Of a stretch of DNA of 64,000 nt, positions 1 to 7,521 are shown piece by piece. Numbering within the stretch: position 1 is the first letter of the stretch; each line of letters begins with the position of its first letter. Origin of the DNA: Desulfuromonadales bacterium (GTDB taxonomy: Bacteria > Desulfobacterota > Desulfuromonadia > Desulfuromonadales > BM103). The stretch is from positions 33,273-97,272 of the forward strand of contig JACZKE010000034.1 of assembly GCA_014860225.1 (NCBI GenBank), written 5' to 3'. The notes beneath the pieces are model-generated. The model was not told the DNA's origin, did not search any database, and saw only the letters and a list, made by a program, of their open reading frames with translations. Position numbers and translations under genes: made by a program.

Positions 1-1
1 T

Positions 2-145
2 GCTGGATCGCTGACCATCGCCGGCATGTTGATGGGCGGTCGCATCGGTAATCGATGGGGCTCCAGAGTGGAAATATTGGGGGGGTGCATTCTGATTGGC
101 ATCGGTTTCAAAATTCTTGCCGAACATCTGCTGATGGCATCGTAA
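2..145 (+). CDS. mntP: MntP-type manganese efflux pump, C-terminal end (partial)
   Basis: An open frame enters from the left edge and gives 47 residues before TAA at 143-145. It contains [10 protein letters not shown] followed by the hydrophobic stretch [15 protein letters not shown]. This matches the last loop and last membrane helix of the MntP/YebN (DUF204) family, small inner-membrane proteins that export Mn2+. The G-G-x-I-G-x-x-x-G and E-x-x-G-G-x-I-L-I-x-I-G patterns are typical of the family's second repeat. Only the tail is visible, so start, regulation and the Asp/Glu transport residues cannot be judged. The 241 bases after it hold an inverted repeat but no gene. Confidence 0.75.
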   Translation, partial: AGSLTIAGMLMGGRIGNRWGSRVEILGGCILIGIGFKILAEHLLMAS

Positions 146-267
146 AAAGCAACCCTATGGCGTCATAGTGCTTTTTCAGGACTTCGACATTTTCATATGC
201 CATCATCCCTGAAAGTCACCATGACACGAAAAAAACACTTGTTCCTGCAAACATCAAAATTCGAGAT

Positions 268-336
268 CTAGAAGCCTGCCGGACTATACGGGCCGAAGCG
301 AAATTCCGGCTCATGGATAGTCCGACAGGCTTCTAG
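268..336. repeat. Intergenic inverted repeat, copy of a dispersed family
   Basis: Arms at 268-286 and 318-336 are complementary over 19 bp with one mismatch, around a 31-base loop. Parts of the same sequence recur near 26,155-26,365: the ggactA...gggccgaagcg segment there is inverted, while the ctcatggatNgtccgac segment is in the same orientation. It lies between the end of mntP and the end of the next, minus-strand gene, so it might also work as a terminator hairpin, although there is no T-run. See findings for the repeat family. Confidence 0.6.
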
Positions 337-386
337 GAAAATTTTATCAGGAAAGACTCTCAAGGAAAGCATCGCAACTGAACGGG

Positions 387-1019
387 TTACTGTTTCTTAC
401 TCACTTTGGGTCTCAGTTTGATGATCATCATTCCCTGCTTCGCCTGTATATCAACCAACTTCAGATTGATAGGTATGTCACGGTTGCCCACCCGGGCCAG
501 TAGTGGCTTAATCGCATCAAACTCGACCGGGTGTTCCCTGTCCGCAAAGGCCGTGAGAACCGGCAGGAGCACATCGCCGAGCTCGGCCCCACCTCCGGCT
601 TCATCCGGTTTAGAAAATCGGGGGGTCAGGTACAGGATCTTCCCGATTTTATCAAAACGCATGAGAAGCTCACAGGTCACCGGCAAAATGGCGGTTCCCA
701 GTTTCATGTTGAGATCCCTCCCTGCAATTCTGGTGCTCATGGACAGATTTTCACCCTTGACCACTCCCTGCAGAACGATTGAATTATTTTTCACTTGAAG
801 TTTGTCCAGAGTAACTATCGTGATATTTCCATTCACCAGCTCCTGGTTCCCCTCAAGCGGTATCGGCAGTGCATCGCTGATGATCTCGTAGAGGATTTCT
901 GCGGGCAGTGATATGTTGATGGCCATCTCTTCCGAGGCGAATGTGTTTTCACAAACCGGGGCTGCGACTAACAGGGTCAAAAAAAAGACCGACAGAAACA
1001 TCTTTTGAATCGATTTCAT
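387..1019 (-). CDS. Secreted protein of unknown function
   Basis: The product is 210 residues. ATG at 1019 is chosen because it is preceded by aaggaa and begins a clear signal peptide: MKSIQK, a hydrophobic core of about 15 residues, then a likely cleavage near ENTFA-S. A longer frame exists upstream but would bury this signal. The mature part is mainly alternating hydrophobic/polar beta-type sequence with a LPAEILYEIISDALPIPL segment and repeated short strands (ITIVTLDKLQV, IVLQGVVKG). I do not recognise the family. It is probably periplasmic, perhaps a lipid- or membrane-associated beta-rich domain. It sits alone between two intergenic repeats. Confidence 0.7.
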   Translation of the reverse strand: MKSIQKMFLSVFFLTLLVAAPVCENTFASEEMAINISLPAEILYEIISDALPIPLEGNQELVNGNITIVTLDKLQVKNNSIVLQGVVKGENLSMSTRIAGRDLNMKLGTAILPVTCELLMRFDKIGKILYLTPRFSKPDEAGGGAELGDVLLPVLTAFADREHPVEFDAIKPLLARVGNRDIPINLKLVDIQAKQGMMIIKLRPKVSKKQ

Positions 1020-1109
1020 AAATTTTTCCTTGTAAACAGGAGAATCATGCGGGAGTCTTGCAGAAATGCCCGGAATTACTCCTTCCCGGACACGGCGGTT
1101 GCAGCGCCT

Positions 1110-1150
1110 CATATCAACCGGATCATATCAACCGGATCATATCAACCGGA
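1110..1150. repeat. Tandem repeat, three copies of a 14-mer
   Basis: The unit catatcaaccggat is present at 1110-1123 and 1124-1137, and a third copy at 1138-1150 is cut after 13 bases. It lies in the gap between the secreted protein gene (starts 1019, minus) and the end of the PHP gene (1168). It could be slippage-prone or bind a protein; nothing in the sequence decides. Confidence 0.85.
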
Positions 1151-1167
1151 GAGAAGTTGAACGGAGA

Positions 1168-2049
1168 CTACAAATCATTACTTTGTTGATCGACTCTTCG
1201 TGCAACTGCCTCCCGAATCTCCTCAACACAGCGATAGGGAATCTTCAGGTTGCCTCGGCCAGCCCCCATGACAATACCACCTTTGACCGGCTGATGGAAA
1301 TCAGAGCCGCCAGTCACGATCAGGTTCTTCCTGCGAGCCATGGTGATGTAGCGATCGATGCCATCATTGCCAGCCCCGGAGCTGTGTGCTTCCAGGCCAT
1401 CAAGGCCTAATGCGATGAATTCGTCGAGTAACTCCGACAGGCGATTATCGCTGACGTTGATAAATGGCGGATGGGCAAGCACCGAACAACCACCGGCGGT
1501 ATGAATCAGGCTGATTGCCTCCGCTAGAGGAAAAAATCGTTTCGGCTCATTGCAGGGGACAAGATAGCGGATGAAAGCTTCCTCCATATCGCGTACATAA
1601 CCTCCTGCAACCAGTGCCTGACCGATATGAGGACGCCCGAGGGTTCCCCCGGCCCGTCGGCTGACATCCATGAAATCAAGAGGCTGTCGACCCTCGGCCA
1701 TGAGTCGCAGGTTAATATTAGCGAGGATGCGTTGATTACGTCCGGCCCGGAAATCACGAAACTCGCCGAGGGCCTTTTGCAGTGCAGCGTTTTCGTGATC
1801 GAAGGCGTAACCGAGCAGGTGCAGATCGTTTTGGTCCTGCCAGTGGACCGAAAGCTCAACGGCCGGAATTATCTCGACACCATACTTTCTTCCGGCAGCG
1901 AGTGCTTCAGGGATGCCGTCCACATTGTCGTGATCAGCCAGGGCAATCGCCCGCAAACCAAGGTCTGCGGCTCCGGCGACCAGTTCGGTCGGAGTCAGAA
2001 CACCATCAGAAAAGGTGCTGTGAAGATGAAGATCGACATAATTATTCAT
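1168..2049 (-). CDS. PHP-domain phosphoesterase (RNase AM/TrpH-like)
   Basis: The product is 293 residues, with ATG at 2049 in front of DLHLHS; a GTG-started frame begins 10 codons earlier but lacks support. PHP metal-binding motifs are visible: H8-x-H10 (DLHLHS), D39-H40-D41 (LADHD), E70-type residue in PAVELSV, SVLAHPP in the middle and GSDFH near the C-terminus. This is the arrangement of stand-alone PHP proteins such as E. coli RNase AM (YciV/TrpH), which release nucleotides from 5' ends of short RNAs or hydrolyse 3',5'-bisphosphates. A trinuclear metal site and cytoplasmic location are expected from the family. The exact substrate is an inference. It is monocistronic, with the Opp-type ATPase genes divergent upstream. 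Confidence 0.85.
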   Translation of the reverse strand: MNNYVDLHLHSTFSDGVLTPTELVAGAADLGLRAIALADHDNVDGIPEALAAGRKYGVEIIPAVELSVHWQDQNDLHLLGYAFDHENAALQKALGEFRDFRAGRNQRILANINLRLMAEGRQPLDFMDVSRRAGGTLGRPHIGQALVAGGYVRDMEEAFIRYLVPCNEPKRFFPLAEAISLIHTAGGCSVLAHPPFINVSDNRLSELLDEFIALGLDGLEAHSSGAGNDGIDRYITMARRKNLIVTGGSDFHQPVKGGIVMGAGRGNLKIPYRCVEEIREAVARRVDQQSNDL

Positions 2050-2273
2050 AGAGTGCCTGTCAGCAGATAATAATGTCACTTTAACATGAAGCGCTGCGAA
2101 GAGGCGAGAAACAAGGAATGCGTAAAATCAAGCTCTCAGATTTCTCGACTTTCTCACTCTGTATCCCTCACTTCGTGCCGGCGTTTCTAGCCGTTTTTAG
2201 CAGCTTTAAGATTGACATCCCTTGCCGGGCATGCTTCCATTTACACACAATCTGAGCCCTTCAACAGGACATC

Positions 2274-3236
2274 ATGAGTACACTTCTCGAAGTCAGCAAT
2301 CTGCAGACCTTTTTCTTTACCCGCGATGGCCTGGTCAAGGCAATTGCCGGTATCGATTTCATCATTAACCGGGGTGAGACCCTGGCGTTGGTGGGTGAAT
2401 CCGGCTGTGGTAAATCAATGACCGCCCTCTCCCTGCTGCGTCTGGTCCCCGAACCGGGACGCATCGTTCAGGGAAATATCCGCTTTGATGGTCTCGATCT
2501 GCTGCATATGCCTGAGGCTGAGATCCGACGGGTTCGCGGCAACCGCATCGGCATGATCTTCCAGGAACCGATGACCTCACTCAACCCGGTCTTTCGCATC
2601 GGCGACCAGATTATGGAAAGCCTGCGATTACATCGCGGCCACAACAAACGAGAGGCAACTGAAATCGCAACAGAACTGTTGCACAAGGTAGGTATCCCGG
2701 CAGCGGGACAAAGGTTTAAGGATTATCCTCATCAACTTTCCGGCGGCATGCGCCAGAGGGTCATGATCGCCATGGCCCTGGCCTGCGATCCGCAATTGCT
2801 GATCGCCGACGAACCTACCACCGCTCTTGATGTCACCATACAGGCGCAGATCATGGACCTGCTTGGTCAGATCAAGGCAGATCACAATATGGCAACCCTG
2901 TTGATCACCCACGACCTGGGCGTAGTTGCCGAGAATGCAGACCGGGTGGCCATTATGTACGCCGGATTAATCCTCGAAACTGCACCTGTGAAAGAACTCT
3001 ACGCAAATCCACGGCATCCTTACACACGGGGCCTTTTAGCCTGCATCCCTGTTGTCGGTGAACGCCGCAAACGGCTGGTGCCCATCGAAGGGAGTGTTCC
3101 CAGAATCGGCGCCACAGATCATGGTTGCTCTTTTCTTGAACGTTGTCCTGAAACCTTTGCCCCATGCCGCGGTGAGTTGCCGTCACTCAAGGAAGTGCAG
3201 CCAGGTCACTGGGTACGCTGTTGGCAGGTACAATGA
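2274..3236 (+). CDS. Peptide/nickel ABC transporter ATPase, OppD/DppD type
   Basis: The product is 320 residues. Walker A is GESGCGKS at residues 41-48, the signature is LSGGMRQRV, Walker B is [12 protein letters not shown], and the switch His follows in [10 protein letters not shown]. The C-terminal extension with CSFLERC...C is the oligopeptide/dipeptide ATPase tail (oligo_HPY) found in OppD/DppD. AGGA stands five bases before ATG. The gene overlaps the next ATPase (ATGATGA), so the two are translated together and should form the heterodimeric ATPase of an importer for peptides, nickel or similar. No permease or binding-protein gene is adjacent, so substrate cannot be inferred from context. 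Confidence 0.9.
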   Translation: MSTLLEVSNLQTFFFTRDGLVKAIAGIDFIINRGETLALVGESGCGKSMTALSLLRLVPEPGRIVQGNIRFDGLDLLHMPEAEIRRVRGNRIGMIFQEPMTSLNPVFRIGDQIMESLRLHRGHNKREATEIATELLHKVGIPAAGQRFKDYPHQLSGGMRQRVMIAMALACDPQLLIADEPTTALDVTIQAQIMDLLGQIKADHNMATLLITHDLGVVAENADRVAIMYAGLILETAPVKELYANPRHPYTRGLLACIPVVGERRKRLVPIEGSVPRIGATDHGCSFLERCPETFAPCRGELPSLKEVQPGHWVRCWQVQ

Positions 3237-4231
3237 TGACAGTCCTCCTAACGGTTCAAAATCTGCGCAAAGCATTTAAAGTCAGCGCCAATCGTCCCGG
3301 CGCGGCAAGGCAACTGCTCAAGGCTGTAGACGGTGTATCTTTTGAACTTAAAGCCGGTGAGACCCTCGGACTTGTAGGTGAATCCGGTTGCGGCAAATCG
3401 ACCACGGGCAAACTTCTGCTGCGCCTGATCGAGCCGGACAGTGGCACGATCCTCTTCGACGGTCAGCCGGTCACCGGTTTGCCGAAGCGCAAACTGACCG
3501 CCCTTCGCCGCGACATGCAGATAATCTTTCAGGACCCCTATTCATCGCTCAATCCGCGCATGCGGGTTGGCGAGATCATCGGTGAGCCGCTGGTGATTCA
3601 TGGCTTGGCCCGCGGCAAACAGATCCGCGAGCAGGTTCTTACGCTGATGAACAAAGTCGGTCTTTCTCCTGAACACTACGACCGCTACCCCCATGAATTC
3701 TCTGGGGGCCAGCGTCAGCGGATCGGCATCGCCCGCACCCTGGCAGTGCAACCGCGCCTGGTTGTCGCCGACGAGCCGGTCTCAGCCCTGGATCTGTCCA
3801 TCCAGGCCCAGATCGTCAACCTGCTCAAAGACCTTCAGCAGGAATTCGGCTTGACTTACCTTTTTATCTCCCATGATCTGGGTGTAATCGAGCATGTCTG
3901 TGACAGAGTGGCAGTGATGTACCTGGGTAAGATCGTCGAAGTGGCTGATGCCGATCAGCTTTATCAAAAACCGCGCCACCCCTATACCGAGGCTCTGCTT
4001 AATGCAGTGCCGATTCCCGATCCGCAACGGGTCCGCAAGCATCAGGTTTTAAGCGGCGAGATCCCCTCACCGATCGATCCGCCGGATGGCTGCCATTTTC
4101 ATCCACGCTGTCCCTATATGCAAGAGATCTGTCGGCAGGAATATCCTCCGCTGCTCGAGCAGGCACCGGGGCATCAGGCGGCTTGCCATTTCAGCAGGGA
4201 GGTCGGACGATTTCGCAACCCCGGGAATTAA
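3233..4231 (+). CDS. Peptide/nickel ABC transporter ATPase, OppF/DppF type
   Basis: The product is 332 residues from ATG at 3233, with ggcagg just upstream; the start overlaps the stop of the OppD-type gene. Motifs: [12 protein letters not shown] (Walker A), [15 protein letters not shown] (signature), [12 protein letters not shown] (Walker B), [13 protein letters not shown], and a C-terminal [14 protein letters not shown]ys cluster typical of OppF/DppF. It is the second half of the ATPase pair. The pair lies upstream of yajQ on the same strand, 58 bases away, without an evident terminator. As with its partner, membrane and binding subunits must be encoded elsewhere. Confidence 0.9.
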   Translation: MMTVLLTVQNLRKAFKVSANRPGAARQLLKAVDGVSFELKAGETLGLVGESGCGKSTTGKLLLRLIEPDSGTILFDGQPVTGLPKRKLTALRRDMQIIFQDPYSSLNPRMRVGEIIGEPLVIHGLARGKQIREQVLTLMNKVGLSPEHYDRYPHEFSGGQRQRIGIARTLAVQPRLVVADEPVSALDLSIQAQIVNLLKDLQQEFGLTYLFISHDLGVIEHVCDRVAVMYLGKIVEVADADQLYQKPRHPYTEALLNAVPIPDPQRVRKHQVLSGEIPSPIDPPDGCHFHPRCPYMQEICRQEYPPLLEQAPGHQAACHFSREVGRFRNPGN

Positions 4232-4289
4232 CAGGGCCACATTAAGCTATCTATCAGCGACACAAACGATATGACAGGAGAAATATGAT

Positions 4290-4775
4290 ATGCCGAGTTT
4301 TGATATTGTTTTCAAGGTTGACCTGCAGGAAGTCGACAATGCCGTGAATCTGGCCCGCAAGGAAGTCGGTCAACGCTACGATTTCAAAGGCACGCACAAC
4401 GAAATCGATCTGGAAAAGGACTGCATCGTCATCCTCGCCGCCGACGACTACAAACTGACTGCTGTAGTCGATATCCTGCGCGGCAAACTGGCACAACGCA
4501 GCGTCTCTCCCACCTGTCTCGACTTCGGCAAGAAGGAGCCCGCCTCGCACGGCGCCATGCGCCAACGGATCGACCTTCTACAGGGGATCGACAAGGAGCG
4601 CGGCAAGGAGATCGTCAAGGCTATCAAGGAAAGCAAGCTCAAGGTTCAGGCGCAGATCATGGAGGACCAGGTGCGCGTAAGCGGCAAGAAAATCGACGAT
4701 CTGCAGGATGTTATTCAATTGCTCAAAAGCAAGGAATTTGGTATCGATCTTCAATTCATCAATATGCGCAGCTGA
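4290..4775 (+). CDS. yajQ: YajQ-family nucleotide-binding protein
   Basis: The product is 161 residues, the usual YajQ length. It begins [11 protein letters not shown] and carries QRYDFKGT near residue 30 and DFGKKEPAS in the middle, both family hallmarks. YajQ proteins have two RRM-like folds; members bind nucleotides and, in Xanthomonas, c-di-GMP with transcription factor partners. Binding of c-di-GMP here is only a possibility, though several other c-di-GMP proteins are in the window. A weak aggag lies 8 bases before ATG. It follows the ABC ATPases and precedes the Fe-S sigma-54 activator by 12 bases. Confidence 0.93.
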   Translation: MPSFDIVFKVDLQEVDNAVNLARKEVGQRYDFKGTHNEIDLEKDCIVILAADDYKLTAVVDILRGKLAQRSVSPTCLDFGKKEPASHGAMRQRIDLLQGIDKERGKEIVKAIKESKLKVQAQIMEDQVRVSGKKIDDLQDVIQLLKSKEFGIDLQFINMRS

Positions 4776-4787
4776 GACAACTTAACC

Positions 4788-7058
4788 ATGGGCCAGATAC
4801 TGACCATCAGGGAAAACTGCAGAAAATGCTACGCCTGTGTCCGCAATTGTCCGGTCAAGGCGATTCGCGTCCACCGCAATCATGCTGAAGTCATCGACGA
4901 CCGCTGCATCGGCTGCGGCAAATGCATCAAAAGCTGCTCGCAGAAGGCCAAGGTTATCGCCGATCATGTCAGCGAGTGCCGTCACCTGCTTGCAGCCGAC
5001 AAACCACCTATTGCCATCCTCGGCTGCTCACACCCGGCCTTCTTCCACGACCTTCGCTCGGGCCAACTGGTCACAGGTCTGCGCCGGCTCGGTTTTGCCG
5101 AAGTCCATGAGGGAGCTGCCGGTGTCGACCTGCTTCGCGACAGTTACCGTACGTATCTGGAAAAGAACCGGTCCTACCCGCTGATTACAACTCACTGCCC
5201 GACAATCGTCGACCTGATTCAAAGACACTACCCGCAGCTGCTCAAGAATCTGATCGGTCTGGTCTCACCGATGGTTGCCATCGGTCGCTTCATCAAGAGT
5301 CGAACCACGACCGACACCCCGGTTGTCTACATCAGCTCCTGCATTGCCGGAAAATTCGAGATCACTGCCGAGCAGACCGAAGGCGCTATTGACTGTGTCA
5401 TCTCCTACCAGGAACTCAGCGAGTTGTTCAAAGGCCGCAATCTCGACTTGAAGCGTCTTGGCGAAACAGCCTTTGATGGCATGCAGCCGCAACGTGGCCG
5501 GCTCTTTGCGATTTCCGGAGGTCCATTCAAGTCTTTTGATATCGCCAGTGAAATCACCAATCAGGATTACGTGGAAACCGAAGGTGAAGAAAATGCCATG
5601 GAGGTGATAAAAGACCTTGCGGCAGGCCGAATTTCACCGAAAGTGGTTGATATCCGCTTCTGCAACGGCGGTTGCATCGGAGGACCAGGCAAGAACAATC
5701 GTCTGACCACCTTCTCCAAACGCAACCTGATTATCGAGCAGCACCTGAACCAGAACCTTTACTACCGGACCAAATCGAATTACCTGGCCGATACGCAATT
5801 ACCAGCCTTTAGCAAAACTTTTATCAACAAACATGTACGTCCCAAAACGCCAAGCAGTGAACGTCTACGGCAAATTCTCCAGGCAACCGACAAGTATGAG
5901 ACAAAAGACGAACTGAACTGCGGCGCCTGTGGTTACACAACCTGTCGTGAACATGCCGTTGCAGTATACCGGGAATTGGCTGATGGCGACATGTGTCTTC
6001 CATACTCGCTAAAGCGTCTCAAAGAAGACAACATCAAGCTCACCCAGAAATACGAGCTTGCCCAACACGCTTTGAAGCAGGAATTTGGCGCGACGGTGAT
6101 CATAGGCAATGACCAGCGTACGAGAGAAGTTATCAAGCTGATCCATCAGGTTGGACCAACACCAACGACAGTACTGATTCGAGGTGAAAGCGGCACTGGC
6201 AAAGAGCTGACTGCACGCGCAATCCATGCCCAGAGTCAACGGTCCGATAAGCCGCTGGTCTCGGTCAATTGCACAACCTTGACAGACAGCCTTCTTGAAA
6301 GTGAACTGTTTGGGCATAAGAGAGGTGCGTTTACTGGAGCAATCAGTGAGAAACGCGGCCTCTTCGAAGCAGCCGATGGCGGCACAATTTTTCTCGATGA
6401 AGTCGGTGACATCACACCCAAGCTTCAAGCTGAACTCCTGCGCGTTCTCGACAGTGGCGAAATTCGTCCGGTCGGCGACACAGCTTCAGCCAAAGTAGAC
6501 GTACGCCTGATTGCAGCGACCAATCGTAACCTCGAACAAGGTGTAGAAGAAGGCTGGTTTCGCGAGGACCTTTTTTACCGATTAAACGTATTCACCATTA
6601 CCATGCCGCCATTGCGCAGTCGGCTCGAATCCCTTGATGAACTGCTGCAGACTTTTATTGCCAAAGCCAGCACTCGTGTCAACAAGACCCTATTGGGAAT
6701 TGAAGATCGAGCCGTTCAGGCCATGCGCCAGTACCATTGGCCCGGCAATGTCCGTGAATTGCAGAACATAATCGAGCGGGCCGCGGTACTGACTCACGAC
6801 AAAATTGTCAGGTTGGAGAATCTTCCCGTGATTTTTGCAGATCTGGTCTTGCAGTCGCCGGATCGAACGAATCAAGACAACTTGCGCAGTCAACGTCAGC
6901 AACATGTTAACCAGATCGAAAAGAATTTGCTGACTCGCTACCTGCGTGAAGCTGAAGGCAACGTCTCTGCAGCAGCACGTTTGTCCGGAATCCCCAGACG
7001 CAGCTTTTATCGAATGCTTAATCGCAACGGCCTTAACGGGACAAACTTCAAGCAATAA
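4788..7058 (+). CDS. Sigma-54 activator with ferredoxin and iron-hydrogenase-like sensor module
   Basis: The product is 756 residues. Order of parts: two 4Fe-4S ferredoxin motifs (C11, C14, C17, C21 and C40, C43, C46, C50); a region like the [FeFe]-hydrogenase large-subunit domain (about 75-370) with TTHCP near 135 and [10 protein letters not shown] near 290; a four-Cys Fe-S domain (CGACGYTTC near 378); AAA+ domain with Walker A GESGTGKE (466-473), GAFTGA near 512 and Walker B FLDEVGD; Fis-type HTH near 724-745. The GAFTGA loop shows that it contacts sigma-54. Compared with true H-cluster enzymes the second cluster loop is degenerate (MVAIGRF, no Cys), so it probably senses redox or H2 through Fe-S clusters rather than acting as a hydrogenase. 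It lies directly upstream of a sigma-54 promoter, its likely target. Confidence 0.88.
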   Translation: MGQILTIRENCRKCYACVRNCPVKAIRVHRNHAEVIDDRCIGCGKCIKSCSQKAKVIADHVSECRHLLAADKPPIAILGCSHPAFFHDLRSGQLVTGLRRLGFAEVHEGAAGVDLLRDSYRTYLEKNRSYPLITTHCPTIVDLIQRHYPQLLKNLIGLVSPMVAIGRFIKSRTTTDTPVVYISSCIAGKFEITAEQTEGAIDCVISYQELSELFKGRNLDLKRLGETAFDGMQPQRGRLFAISGGPFKSFDIASEITNQDYVETEGEENAMEVIKDLAAGRISPKVVDIRFCNGGCIGGPGKNNRLTTFSKRNLIIEQHLNQNLYYRTKSNYLADTQLPAFSKTFINKHVRPKTPSSERLRQILQATDKYETKDELNCGACGYTTCREHAVAVYRELADGDMCLPYSLKRLKEDNIKLTQKYELAQHALKQEFGATVIIGNDQRTREVIKLIHQVGPTPTTVLIRGESGTGKELTARAIHAQSQRSDKPLVSVNCTTLTDSLLESELFGHKRGAFTGAISEKRGLFEAADGGTIFLDEVGDITPKLQAELLRVLDSGEIRPVGDTASAKVDVRLIAATNRNLEQGVEEGWFREDLFYRLNVFTITMPPLRSRLESLDELLQTFIAKASTRVNKTLLGIEDRAVQAMRQYHWPGNVRELQNIIERAAVLTHDKIVRLENLPVIFADLVLQSPDRTNQDNLRSQRQQHVNQIEKNLLTRYLREAEGNVSAAARLSGIPRRSFYRMLNRNGLNGTNFKQ

Positions 7059-7110
7059 AACAACATGAAATTATTTTAAGACAATTCTCGTCATAAATCG
7101 TCAGCGCCAT

Positions 7111-7192
7111 GTGACAATAATGGCACAGTCATTTTTCCAGGTTTTTCAGTACCTTCCCCGCTGTCGTCAATATTGCGTGCCAATTTCGGCAC
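7111..7192 (+). promoter_or_regulatory. Two upstream activator-type dyads GTGNC-N6-GGCAC
   Basis: At 7111-7126 the sequence is GTGAC-AATAAT-GGCAC and at 7177-7192 it is GTGCC-AATTTC-GGCAC; the second is a perfect palindrome in its arms. Both have the same spacing and lie about 150 and 85 bp upstream of the -24 element at 7278, the normal place for enhancer sites of sigma-54 activators. Binding by the Fe-S activator encoded next door is an inference. Confidence 0.5.
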
Positions 7193-7277
7193 ATACCCCT
7201 CAAAACACATCAGGTCACCAGCACCAGAAAAGCCTTCAGCAACAAGGGGTTTACAGATTTTCCGTCAGCCATGAATC

Positions 7278-7294
7278 TTGGCACATTAGTTGCT
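7278..7294 (+). promoter_or_regulatory. Sigma-54 (-24/-12) promoter
   Basis: TTGGCAC-ATTAG-TTGCT matches the sigma-54 consensus TGGCAC-N5-TTGCW in every conserved base, with GG and GC correctly spaced. Transcription would start near 7305 on the plus strand. It lies 220 bp downstream of a sigma-54 activator gene and 228 bp upstream of ptsP, with an intrinsic terminator between it and ptsP. Confidence 0.8.
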
Positions 7295-7304
7295 AACATA
7301 CTTG

Positions 7305-7398
7305 ACTAACTGTCTAGGGACACCAGTTTCCGATCCAAGGATTCCCGCTCCCTTGTTTGCGCCGCCAGGGACCTCTCTCCCCCGGGCGGCGTTTTTTT
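7305..7398 (+). ncRNA. Candidate sigma-54-dependent small RNA (about 94 nt)
   Basis: The predicted start about 12 bases after the -12 element (7305) and the end of the terminator T-run (7398) define a short transcript with no open frame worth the name. The body has pyrimidine-rich stretches and a GGGAC motif before the terminator stem. Alternatively it is a leader whose terminator controls read-through into ptsP. The sequence alone cannot separate these two readings; either way expression would depend on the sigma-54 activator. Confidence 0.45.
7360..7398 (+). terminator. Intrinsic terminator between sigma-54 promoter and ptsP
   Basis: The stem CGCCGCC (7360-7366) pairs with GGCGGCG (7385-7391), followed by seven T residues (7392-7398). 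The loop contains a smaller aggg/cccc pairing. It is 300 bases past the end of the upstream activator gene but only about 55 bases past the predicted sigma-54 start. Confidence 0.85.
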
Positions 7399-7521
7399 AT
7401 CCAGCACCGGACGCCACCCCCTGATTTTTTACTCCTGCACTTTTCCTGAATTTTTTGTTCGCCAAAAAAACTTCCGTCAGCTATCATACCTGCGTCAACA
7501 ACAACTAACTCCGACAATCCC

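Noticed and set aside
1168..2079. GTG at 2079 as the PHP gene start
   Set aside because: The ATG at 2049 directly precedes the conserved DLHLHS start; the extra ten residues have no family similarity.
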